Shown: positions 4,781 to 11,736 of the stretch, piece by piece
How the letters are laid out: each line of letters opens with the position of its first letter
Numbering within the stretch: the stretch's first letter is position 1
Source: Fusobacteriaceae bacterium UBA2433
Lineage (GTDB): Bacteria > Fusobacteriota > Fusobacteriia > Fusobacteriales > Fusobacteriaceae
Direction: 5' to 3'
Assembly: GCA_002342785.1 (NCBI GenBank)
Contig: DDQV01000084.1
Span: forward strand, 1 to 13,039
DNA: 13,039 nt
Program-made: the position numbers and the translations under genes
The notes under the pieces: model-generated
The model's database searches: none
What the model saw: the letters and a program-made list of their open reading frames with translations, nothing else
What the model was told of the DNA's origin: nothing

Positions 4781-6364
4781 ATGAAAAGCAAAATAAAAAA
4801 CTTACTAAATGAATTAAATAAAGGATTAATTGAAAGGGAGGAAGTTATAAAAACTTCCCTCTTAACTCTCATGGCAGGAGAAAATATGGTTATTATTGGC
4901 CCTCCTGGAACTGCTAAATCAGAAGTTGCCAGGAGAATTTCAGATATATTTTCAGGAGATAAATACTTTGAATATTTATTGACTAAATTTACTACTCCTG
5001 AAGAAATATTTGGGCCAATTTCTTTAAAGGAACTAGAAAATGATATATTTAAAAGAAATACCCAAGGATATCTTCCAACATCAAAAATAGGATTTTTAGA
5101 TGAAATTTTTAAAGCAAACTCTTCCATTTTAAATTCTCTTTTAACTATCCTCAATGAGGGGATCTATCACAATGGATCTATCAAAGAGAAGGCAAGTACA
5201 AAGAGTATTATAGGAGCTTCCAATGAACTTCCTACTAAAGATTCGGAACTCTATGCCTTATATGATCGGTTTTTGACAAAAATACAAATAGATTATGTAA
5301 AAGATCCTAGTTTACTTTTTTTCAATAACGCGGTCTATAAAGGAATAGATGAAAAATTAAAGTTTTCTTCTCTAGAATTTGAAACTATCTTGAAAAAAAG
5401 TAAAGATATAGTTTTTTCTCCAGAAGTACTGCCTATAATTTTAAAGATAAAAAGTAGGATTGAACTTCTTCCAACAGATTCACTTTTTCCAGAAAAAATT
5501 TCAGATAGAAAATTAATGAAACTAGGAAAACTATTAAAAACTGCAACCTATACTACAAGCAAAGACAAAATAGAAGTTATAGATCTTATTCTTTTAAAAC
5601 ATACCCTCTGGAATAATATTGAAAATTTTCCTTCAATTGTAAATATCTTAGAGGAGGAAATTTTAGAAATTGATCCTGAAAAAATAGATCTTTCTAGTAA
5701 GATCTATAAAAGATGGGAAGAAGTCTTTGATGAAAAATTTAAAATACAAGAAAAAAACAGCAAAAAAGAACTTCTCTACTATGATATACATAAAAATAAA
5801 GTAACTGAATCTATTGGAGAAATACATCTTCAAGATGTCCAAGGAGAGTTCTTGTTCTTTAAGGGTCATAGGGAATATGTTATGGTTTCTTTTGAACAAA
5901 GTAAATGGAATATGGGCTTTGTGGACACTGAATTTAAATTGAAGGATGGGAAAAAAATCTGGTTTTACGAGCCCTCATCTACTAAAGTTACTTCCTCTCC
6001 AGAATCAAACCTAGAAGGTTGGCTTCCCCTTACTATTAATGGTGATCTACCTCCTGTTATTATAGATGATTTTGATGAATTTTTAGAAAAAAAAGAGACA
6101 TTAGATATTGATAATCTATCGGATTTTAAAAATATAAGATCTAATTTAGAAGGAGAATTAGTATCTCTTAGACAGGATCTTTATAATTTAAAAGAAAAAA
6201 AAGTTAAGCTTTTAAAAGCACAAAAAAATATTTGGATTAGTAGTTCTGAAAAAAATAACTTATTAAAAAAGCTAGAAGATTTTACAGATACAACTAAAAA
6301 CCTAGAAAAAAAATATTCAATTTTATTCGATAAAATTATTATTTTATTAAGAGAGAAACTATGA
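4781..6364 (+). CDS. ravA: MoxR-family AAA+ ATPase, RavA-like
   Basis: A 527-aa cytoplasmic ATPase (E. coli RavA is about 500 aa). Walker A is GPPGTAKS (40-47); the RavA signature LTKFTTPEEIFGP and the Walker B GFLDE (104-108) with IFKANSSILNSLLTILNEG follow, then sensor I GASNE and the arginine-bearing YDRFLTK. A lid and helical region follows to about 325. Residues about 335-435 (YYDIHKNKV...LPPVIIDDF) match the position of the beta-rich LARA domain, and the end (about 440-527) is a lysine-rich coiled coil. MoxR ATPases remodel partner complexes together with a VWA protein. In E. coli RavA-ViaA acts on respiratory complexes and affects aminoglycoside sensitivity. The RBS is AGAGGTG. It overlaps the next gene by ATGA. 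Confidence 0.88.
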   Translation: MKSKIKNLLNELNKGLIEREEVIKTSLLTLMAGENMVIIGPPGTAKSEVARRISDIFSGDKYFEYLLTKFTTPEEIFGPISLKELENDIFKRNTQGYLPTSKIGFLDEIFKANSSILNSLLTILNEGIYHNGSIKEKASTKSIIGASNELPTKDSELYALYDRFLTKIQIDYVKDPSLLFFNNAVYKGIDEKLKFSSLEFETILKKSKDIVFSPEVLPIILKIKSRIELLPTDSLFPEKISDRKLMKLGKLLKTATYTTSKDKIEVIDLILLKHTLWNNIENFPSIVNILEEEILEIDPEKIDLSSKIYKRWEEVFDEKFKIQEKNSKKELLYYDIHKNKVTESIGEIHLQDVQGEFLFFKGHREYVMVSFEQSKWNMGFVDTEFKLKDGKKIWFYEPSSTKVTSSPESNLEGWLPLTINGDLPPVIIDDFDEFLEKKETLDIDNLSDFKNIRSNLEGELVSLRQDLYNLKEKKVKLLKAQKNIWISSSEKNNLLKKLEDFTDTTKNLEKKYSILFDKIIILLREKL

Positions 6365-7950
6365 ATATCTTCACTAAAAAAATCATAAAAGATTTCACGT
6401 TCATGGAAACAATTTGGATAAACTATCCAGAAACAAAAGAAGTAAGGGAGCAAATTGCTAAAAATATTTGGGAATATCTATACTATGAAGATAAGTCATA
6501 TGAAAATCTATCTTCTACCCATTTAGAAGATAGTATGAGTATACTCCTACCATTTAAAAAATTTACTATAAATAATTCTACCCTTACCTCTAAGATTATA
6601 AGCGATTTTTTCTTACAATTAAGAGAAAATTGGAATGATATAACACCTATTGAAGATCTAAAAAAAGATGTTGAAAATCTTACAATAAAAAAGATTATAT
6701 TAAAAAAATTTAGAAATGATAAACTTAGAATTAAACACGAGCAGTTCAAAAGAAAAAAAAAATATTATAAGCATGAGGAAAGTAACTTAATAAAATATCA
6801 AAATAGAGCTTCTAAAGATGAACTTAAGATGCTAAAAAGTCTACTTAAAAGTTCTATAGAATCTACAAGTGATAAAAAAACTATTTCTAAACTCAATCTC
6901 ACTATGGAAGAGATAGAAAGATATAAAACTAATTGGGAGAGACTCCAAAAAACTATGGAAGATTACTTTTTGAATTACTATGAGCTCTTAAAAATTTCAA
7001 GGGAACTTTTTCATGATCCCGATCTAATCCCTGGAATGGGATGGGATCTAGGAAAAGGTAAACTAACTCGAAGCGACTTCAAAAAATTTCTTAATATAAG
7101 TCAAACTCTCCAAAATAAACCTGAACTTATTTCCTTGATAGAGCAACTAGGAAGAAGCCAAGCTCAGAACCACTTAAAAAAATACAATGGAATAGACAAA
7201 GAAACCTTAGCATATCTTAATAATGAGTCTCCTAAGGAATTATTGGGTATCAATCAGGGAGATGACATTTCTAGAATTTTACCCTCTGAACTAGTTAATT
7301 TAAAAAATAAGAACTTAAAAAATATTTTTTATTCAAAATTATTAGAAAAAAAATTGATTCAATATCAACTTTCTGGAGAAAAAAATATGTACAAAAAGAG
7401 AGGGAAAATAAATTTAGAACCTGAAAAAGGTCCTATTATCGCTTGCATCGATACTTCTAGTAGTATGGAAGGTCTTCCTGAAGAAATTGCTAAGGGTATT
7501 GTCATCAAACTGTATAATGTATCTAAAAAGGAGAAAAGAAAAGTTCATCTCATAGTTTTTAGCAGTACTGATGAGCTAGTAGAGATTGAAATAACTAAAA
7601 AAACTAACTTCTCTACCTTAATAAAATTTTTACAGCAAAGTTTTTTTGGGGGAACAGACTATACTTTCCCACTACGAAGAGCTATAGATTTAATTGAAAA
7701 AAATAAATATCCCTTGGCTGATATTTTAATGATTACAGATGGTCTTTGCAAAATAGATGATTCTTTTTTAAAATTTATAAATAACAAAAGAGATATTTTA
7801 AAGTTTAAAATTTATACTTTAGTTCTTAGCCACCATATAGAAGATGATTCCTATAGTGACAAAATAATTAATTATAAGGTCAAATCAAATGAATATGGCA
7901 ATAAAAATATGATTCTATCCCCTAGAATTAATCCCTATAATACTGTTTAA
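6361..7950 (+). CDS. viaA: VWA-domain protein, ViaA-like partner of RavA
   Basis: A 529-aa protein. The N-terminal about 340 residues are helical and charged, like the ViaA N-terminal region, with ELLKISRELFHDPDLIPGMGWDLGKG near 220-245. The C-terminal von Willebrand A domain (about 355-520) has a complete MIDAS: DTSSSM (364-369), Thr432-Asp433 in GGTDYTFPLRRAI, and MITDG (457-461). The order and spacing match E. coli ViaA (CVDTSGSM...FRGGTD...). The 4-bp ATGA overlap with the ATPase gene implies a coupled stoichiometric pair: ViaA binds and activates RavA, and both can associate with membranes or respiratory enzymes. No membrane segment is seen. The specific target in this organism is unknown. 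Confidence 0.88.
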   Translation: MNIFTKKIIKDFTFMETIWINYPETKEVREQIAKNIWEYLYYEDKSYENLSSTHLEDSMSILLPFKKFTINNSTLTSKIISDFFLQLRENWNDITPIEDLKKDVENLTIKKIILKKFRNDKLRIKHEQFKRKKKYYKHEESNLIKYQNRASKDELKMLKSLLKSSIESTSDKKTISKLNLTMEEIERYKTNWERLQKTMEDYFLNYYELLKISRELFHDPDLIPGMGWDLGKGKLTRSDFKKFLNISQTLQNKPELISLIEQLGRSQAQNHLKKYNGIDKETLAYLNNESPKELLGINQGDDISRILPSELVNLKNKNLKNIFYSKLLEKKLIQYQLSGEKNMYKKRGKINLEPEKGPIIACIDTSSSMEGLPEEIAKGIVIKLYNVSKKEKRKVHLIVFSSTDELVEIEITKKTNFSTLIKFLQQSFFGGTDYTFPLRRAIDLIEKNKYPLADILMITDGLCKIDDSFLKFINNKRDILKFKIYTLVLSHHIEDDSYSDKIINYKVKSNEYGNKNMILSPRINPYNTV

Positions 7951-7969
7951 AATTAAGAAAATAAAAAAC

Positions 7970-7985
7970 TAAACTGTAACCTTTG
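7970..7985 (+). repeat. 16-bp sequence shared with the right window edge
   Basis: TAAACTGTAACCTTTG occurs here, 20 bp after the viaA stop and before its terminator, and again at 13019-13034 in the same orientation. The match to a sequence that interrupts the activator gene suggests an end or relic of a dispersed element. The extent beyond 16 bp cannot be judged because the other copy runs off the window. Confidence 0.5.
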
Positions 7986-8024
7986 CAAATGAGAAAAAAA
8001 GAATGAGACAACATTTAGACATTC

Positions 8025-8063
8025 AAAAGATGATTCCTGTAAAATACAGGAATCATCTTTTTT
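8025..8063 (+). terminator. strong intrinsic terminator after ravA-viaA
   Basis: A perfect 17-bp stem (8025-8041 with 8045-8061), 3-nt loop and terminal T-run. The stem contains GATGATTCCTG and its complement. It ends the ravA-viaA operon. Confidence 0.92.
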
Positions 8064-8218
8064 AAATTCCATTGATATCTAATAAAGACAAACTTATATA
8101 TAAAAAGTAATATGTTTTTACTATCTTAGTTCATTCTTTAAAGAAATTTTTATATTTTCAGAATAATTTATATTTTCCCTATAAGCTGCATTCTTTAGAA
8201 AAATAAATTTTACTTTCT

Positions 8219-9121
8219 TTATATTTTTATTTTTTTAACTTGTTTCTTCTTAAAACTTATAATAAAAATACTACTTATTATGAGTCCTCCTCCTACAAAA
8301 AAATTCATTCCTATTTTTTCATCTAAGAGTAACCAACCTAAAAATGATCCAACTAGAGGTTGAAAAAAGAAAAATAAAGACCCTGTCCCAGCATCCATTA
8401 AGTCCATTCCCTTATTCCACAAAAAGAATGCTCCAGCTGTTGAAACAATTCCTATATATAGAGTAGCAGGAATCACAAGGGGATCATTTAATAATATTTC
8501 ATGAGTTTGTAACTCCCAAATTGCAAATGGCGTAGTAAATATCAAAGCAAAAAAGATCGTATAGGTAGTAATCATCAAAGATGAAAATTTTGCTGATGCA
8601 ACTTTTACATATACAGAAAACAAAGCCCATGTAAGAGCAGCCATAACTAAAATAATACTTCCTAAGAAATAATCTCCCTCACTTTTTTCAAACCCAATAA
8701 CAATTATTACACCTAAAGTGGCAACAAGTAATGAAATCAATTTTTTTAAAGTTATTTTTTCTTTTAAAATTATCTTAGCAAAAATAACAATAAAAGCAGG
8801 AGTAGCAGAAGTAATAAGTGCCCCAGCATGAGCACTAGAAAGCTTAGTTCCTATAAATTGACAACTTATAGAAATAAAATATCCTATAAATCCTATCCAT
8901 AAAAGAAGGATCCAATCTTTCTTTTGGATTTTTTCTTTTTTTTTATTTCTTTGGGAATATTTTAAAAATCCAAATAAAGCAACAAATGCTATTGCATAAC
9001 GTAACCATACTAATGTCATTGGTGGTATAAAATCCAATACATATTTACTAGCTACATACATTCCACCCCAAATACTTGCTGCCAAAGATAGACAGAGTCC
9101 TCCTAGTAAATTTTTATTCAT
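8219..9121 (-). CDS. EamA/DMT-family transporter (10 TM)
   Basis: A 300-aa inner-membrane protein with two tandem EamA repeats of five helices each (about 6-140 and 150-292). Typical sites are GGMYVASKYVLDFIPP with WLRYAIAFV at the start, SAHAGALITSATPAFIVIFA before LKEKITLKK in the first half, and the paired AGAFFLWNKGMDLM...FFFFQPLVGSFLG with LLDEKIG in the second. Members export amino acids, metabolites or drugs; the substrate cannot be predicted. The start is supported by AGGGGGA (minus strand, 9130-9136). The C-terminus is short and basic (KKKQVKKIKI), consistent with a cytoplasmic end. It is monocistronic, with its own promoter. Confidence 0.92.
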   Translation of the reverse strand: MNKNLLGGLCLSLAASIWGGMYVASKYVLDFIPPMTLVWLRYAIAFVALFGFLKYSQRNKKKEKIQKKDWILLLWIGFIGYFISISCQFIGTKLSSAHAGALITSATPAFIVIFAKIILKEKITLKKLISLLVATLGVIIVIGFEKSEGDYFLGSIILVMAALTWALFSVYVKVASAKFSSLMITTYTIFFALIFTTPFAIWELQTHEILLNDPLVIPATLYIGIVSTAGAFFLWNKGMDLMDAGTGSLFFFFQPLVGSFLGWLLLDEKIGMNFFVGGGLIISSIFIISFKKKQVKKIKI

Positions 9122-9360
9122 ATTTAATCCCCCTATATAATCTTATTTTTCCTATTTACCTTATAATTTATTATATGATTTAAGTTTAATTTTGTAAATC
9201 ATTAAATAAATTTAGACATAATAAATTTAAATATTTTTACCTAGTAAATATAATTTATCACCTTATTTTTTATAAATTTAAAATAAATAAAAATATTTTT
9301 TTAATTTATTTCTAATTATTAAAGATAAAAATTAAATTAGTTAAAATAAAATAATATTGA
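9122..9360. other. AT-rich intergenic region between divergent genes
   Basis: No gene is seen. The left part holds the EamA gene RBS and promoter. From about 9205 to 9360 the sequence is almost entirely A and T with many short imperfect inverted repeats (for example around 9225-9260 and 9310-9340), probably strongly bent or easily melted DNA. Confidence 0.5.
9170..9202 (-). promoter_or_regulatory. promoter of the EamA transporter with overlapping inverted repeat
   Basis: On the minus strand TTTACA (9198-9193), 17 bp, TATAAT (9175-9170). A perfect 8-bp inverted repeat, ATGATTTA (9175-9182) with TAAATCAT (9195-9202), overlaps the -35 and the edge of the -10. This is a plausible repressor site. 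Confidence 0.65.
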
Positions 9361-9418
9361 TAGAATAGAGGTAGAGGTAGAGGTAGAGGTAGAATAGAGG
9401 TAGAGGTAGAGGTAGAGA
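9361..9418. repeat. nested hexamer tandem repeat upstream of the mod promoter
   Basis: Two 29-bp units (9361-9389, 9390-9418), 28/29 identical. Each is TAGAA followed by four TAGAGG hexamers, the last G of the second unit being A. The tract is purine-rich on the plus strand and unlike the AT-only DNA around it. It ends 22 bp before the -24 element, so relative to the predicted start it spans about -105 to -48, where sigma-54 activators bind. Confidence 0.9.
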
Positions 9419-9439
9419 AGATATTTTTTTCTTGCAATT

Positions 9440-9456
9440 TGGTATAAAAATTGCTT
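9440..9456 (+). promoter_or_regulatory. sigma-54 (-24/-12) promoter
   Basis: TTGGTAT, 4 intervening bases, then ATTGCTT: GG at 9441-9442 and GC at 9453-9454 with the required 10 bp between them. It fits the TGGYRYR-N4-TTGCW consensus. The predicted start is near 9466, giving a leader of about 34 nt to yqeB. The downstream operon encodes a sigma-54 activator, which supports the call. Confidence 0.8.
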
Positions 9457-9499
9457 AACATAAAAGTATATTATAAAATAATAATCTGGAGGAGATCAA

Positions 9500-10297
9500 A
9501 TGAAAGATCTAATAATAGTTAGAGGTGGAGGAGATATAGCTTCTGGAATAATACAAAAATTTCATAGAAGTGGATTCAAAGTTTTAGTTTTGGAAGTAGA
9601 AAAACCATCTTTTATAAGGAGAACTGTCTGTTATGGAGAAGCTGTCTATGAAAAAGAAATATTCTTAGAAGAAAGTAAAGCTGTACTAACCTATGGAATA
9701 GATGAAATTAATAAAATAATAGAAGAAGGAGATATAGCGATAGCTATAGACCCTTATGGAGATCTAATAAAAAAATTAAAACCATTAGCTGTTATAGATG
9801 CTATTCTAGCTAAAAAAAACTTGGGAACGACTACCTCTATGGCTCCTATTACTATTGGACTGGGCCCTGGATTTAATGCAGGAAAAGATGTTGATATTGT
9901 TATAGAAACAATACGTGGTCATAATCTAGGAAGATTAATTTTTTCTGGATATGCTAAAGACAATACTGGTACTCCAGGAATTATAAAGGGATATGGGCGA
10001 GAAAGAGTTATCTACAGTGAAGTCCCTGGTATTATTAAAAATATAAAAAAGATTGGAGATATTGTAGAAAAAGATGAGATCATTGCTTTTATAGGAGATA
10101 TTCCTGTAAGATCTCCCTTAACCGGAATTTTGAGAGGTCTTATAAGGGAAGGATATAAAGTCACTAAAGGATTTAAGATAGGAGATGTAGATCCTCGTAA
10201 AGATGAACAACAAAATTGCTATACTATATCGGATAAATCCAGAAATATTGGAGGCTCAGCTTTAGAAGCTGTTTTATATCTAAGGAAAAAGATTTAG
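9500..10297 (+). CDS. yqeB: YqeB, selenium-dependent molybdenum hydroxylase accessory protein (EF2563 family)
   Basis: A 265-aa protein matching the YqeB/EF2563 family over its whole length. The nucleotide-binding-like N-terminus has RGGGDIASG (8-16), then EKPSFIRRTVCYGEAVYE, VIDAILAKKNLGTT, APITIGLGPGFNAG and DVVIETIRGHNLGR. A lipoyl-like beta segment (about 172-215, VPGIIKNIKKIGDIVEKDE, PVRSPLTGILRGLI) and ISDKSRNIGGSALEAVL follow. The family is conserved next to selenium-dependent xanthine/purine hydroxylases and is thought to help maturation of their molybdenum-selenium cofactor; the exact reaction is not established. The RBS is GGAGGAG (9488-9494). It is the first gene of the sigma-54 operon and abuts modA with no gap. 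Confidence 0.9.
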   Translation: MKDLIIVRGGGDIASGIIQKFHRSGFKVLVLEVEKPSFIRRTVCYGEAVYEKEIFLEESKAVLTYGIDEINKIIEEGDIAIAIDPYGDLIKKLKPLAVIDAILAKKNLGTTTSMAPITIGLGPGFNAGKDVDIVIETIRGHNLGRLIFSGYAKDNTGTPGIIKGYGRERVIYSEVPGIIKNIKKIGDIVEKDEIIAFIGDIPVRSPLTGILRGLIREGYKVTKGFKIGDVDPRKDEQQNCYTISDKSRNIGGSALEAVLYLRKKI

Positions 10298-11020
10298 ATG
10301 ATAAAAAAAATATTTTTTATATTAATAATAATATTGTTTATAAGTTGTAGTAAAGATGATGAAGATAAAAAAACGGTCACTATTAGTGCTGCTGCTAGTC
10401 TTACTGATGGAATAGAAGAAATTGCAAAAAATTATACGAAAGACACTGGGATAGATGTAAAAATAAATTTAGGTGCTTCTGGGTCATTGAGAAAACAGAT
10501 GGAAGAGGGAGCTCCTGTAGATTTTATATTTTTAGCTTCTAAAAAACATATAGATAAACTTTTAGATGAAAAAATCATCGATAAAAGGAAAAATCTCTTA
10601 GAAAATACACTGGTAGTTGTAGGAAATAAAAAAATGAAAAGTTTAGAAGATATTTTAAAAAATACAGACTACCCTATTGCCATGGGAGATCCTGATTTTG
10701 TTCCAGCAGGAAGATATGCTAAGGAAGCAATTAAAAGTGCAGGTTTATGGGAAGAGTTTAAGGGAAAAACCCTTTTTACTAAAGATGTCAGGTCAGCACT
10801 TTTTTATGTTAAAATAGGTGAGGTAGATTATTCTATAGTTTATAAAACCGATGCTCTTCTCTTAGAAAATAAAGAGATCTATCCCATTGATAATAATTTA
10901 CATTCTCAAATAATATATTCATCAGGAGTAAAAGTTGGCAGTATTCCAGGAACAAAATTTAATGACTATCTCTCTAAAAATATTGGAATTTTTGAAAAAT
11001 ATGGATTTAAGGTAAAATAG
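10298..11020 (+). CDS. modA: molybdate ABC transporter substrate-binding lipoprotein ModA
   Basis: A 240-aa extracytoplasmic solute-binding protein. A lipoprotein signal (MIKKIFFILIIILFISC) puts the lipidated residue at Cys17. The mature part begins with a charged linker and the ModA core ISAAASLTDGIEEIA, with oxyanion-binding serines at Ser34 and in GASGSL (59-64). Later family motifs are GAPVDFIFLAS, NTLVVVGN, IAMGDPDFVPAGRYAKEA, TKDVRSALFYVKIGEVDYSIVYKTDA and VKVGSIPGT. It binds molybdate (or tungstate) outside the membrane and delivers it to ModB. ATG follows the yqeB TAG directly (10298), and the stop is likewise followed at once by modB, so translation is likely coupled. Confidence 0.93.
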   Translation: MIKKIFFILIIILFISCSKDDEDKKTVTISAAASLTDGIEEIAKNYTKDTGIDVKINLGASGSLRKQMEEGAPVDFIFLASKKHIDKLLDEKIIDKRKNLLENTLVVVGNKKMKSLEDILKNTDYPIAMGDPDFVPAGRYAKEAIKSAGLWEEFKGKTLFTKDVRSALFYVKIGEVDYSIVYKTDALLLENKEIYPIDNNLHSQIIYSSGVKVGSIPGTKFNDYLSKNIGIFEKYGFKVK

Positions 11021-11722
11021 ATGATATTAGAAGCGACAAAACTTTCTTTAAAAATAGCTTTTATAGCAACTTTTATAAGTATCATTTTAAGTTTTATAAT
11101 AGCAATTTTTATCTATAAAGGAAAAAGAAAAAGAGATAAATTCATTGAAGGATTTATAAGCTTTCCATTATTTTTTCCCCCTTCAGTTTTAGGATATGTA
11201 CTGCTTATCCTTCTTGGAAAAAATGGAATCTTTGGAAGATTTCTTTATAATTATGGAATACAAATTATTTTTACTTGGAAAGCAGGAGTTATAGCATGTG
11301 TTGCTGTTTCCCTTCCTATGGCATACCAATGTATTAAAGCAGGTTTTTTGGAGATCGACCGTGAATACATTGAAGCAGCCATTGAAATGGGAGCTACAAA
11401 ATTAGAGATGTGTAGATATATTATATTTCCACTTATTCGAAAAAATATCGGAGCCGGTGCAGTTCTATCGTTTGGAAGATCCTTTGGAGAATTTGGAGCA
11501 ACCCTTATGATTGCAGGTAATATTCCAGGAAAAACTCAGACCATCCCTATGGCTATCTATTATTCTGTAGAAAGAGGAGATAATCATTCTGCCAATATAC
11601 TTTTAATCATAGTGACCTGTATCAGTTTTATCGTTATGTGGAGTTATAACCACTACTGGTTAAATAATAATTTTAAACAAACTTATAGTTTTAAAAAGAA
11701 AAATTCAATACAAATCAAATAG
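11021..11722 (+). CDS. modB: molybdate ABC transporter permease ModB
   Basis: A 233-aa membrane protein with about five to six helices: SLKIAFIATFISIILSFIIAIF (8-30), LGYVLLILL (57-65), a helix at about 83-103, and further ones at 144-165 and 193-213. The cytoplasmic EAA loop for the ATPase is intact (EYIEAAIEMGATKLEMCRYI, 115-134, then FPLI). Typical ModB stretches are FPLFFPPSVLGYVLL and AVLSFGRSFGEFGATLMIAG. It forms the channel of the molybdate importer. No modC ATP-binding subunit follows, so the ATPase must come from elsewhere. The C-terminal about 20 residues are basic and asparagine-rich. Confidence 0.93.
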   Translation: MILEATKLSLKIAFIATFISIILSFIIAIFIYKGKRKRDKFIEGFISFPLFFPPSVLGYVLLILLGKNGIFGRFLYNYGIQIIFTWKAGVIACVAVSLPMAYQCIKAGFLEIDREYIEAAIEMGATKLEMCRYIIFPLIRKNIGAGAVLSFGRSFGEFGATLMIAGNIPGKTQTIPMAIYYSVERGDNHSANILLIIVTCISFIVMWSYNHYWLNNNFKQTYSFKKKNSIQIK

Positions 11723-11736
11723 GTGGCTAGATAATA

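Noticed and set aside
4696..5154. 152-aa minus-strand frame at the start of the RavA-like gene
   Set aside because: It overlaps the conserved Walker A and B region of the ATPase on the opposite strand and resembles no protein; a shadow frame.
5663..6749. Several minus-strand frames of 78-90 aa inside the RavA/ViaA genes
   Set aside because: Phenylalanine- and lysine-rich reverse complements of A-rich coding sequence, without start signals.
9361..9418. Possible CRISPR array
   Set aside because: Units are head-to-tail with no unique spacers, only TAGAGG hexamers, and no cas genes are present.
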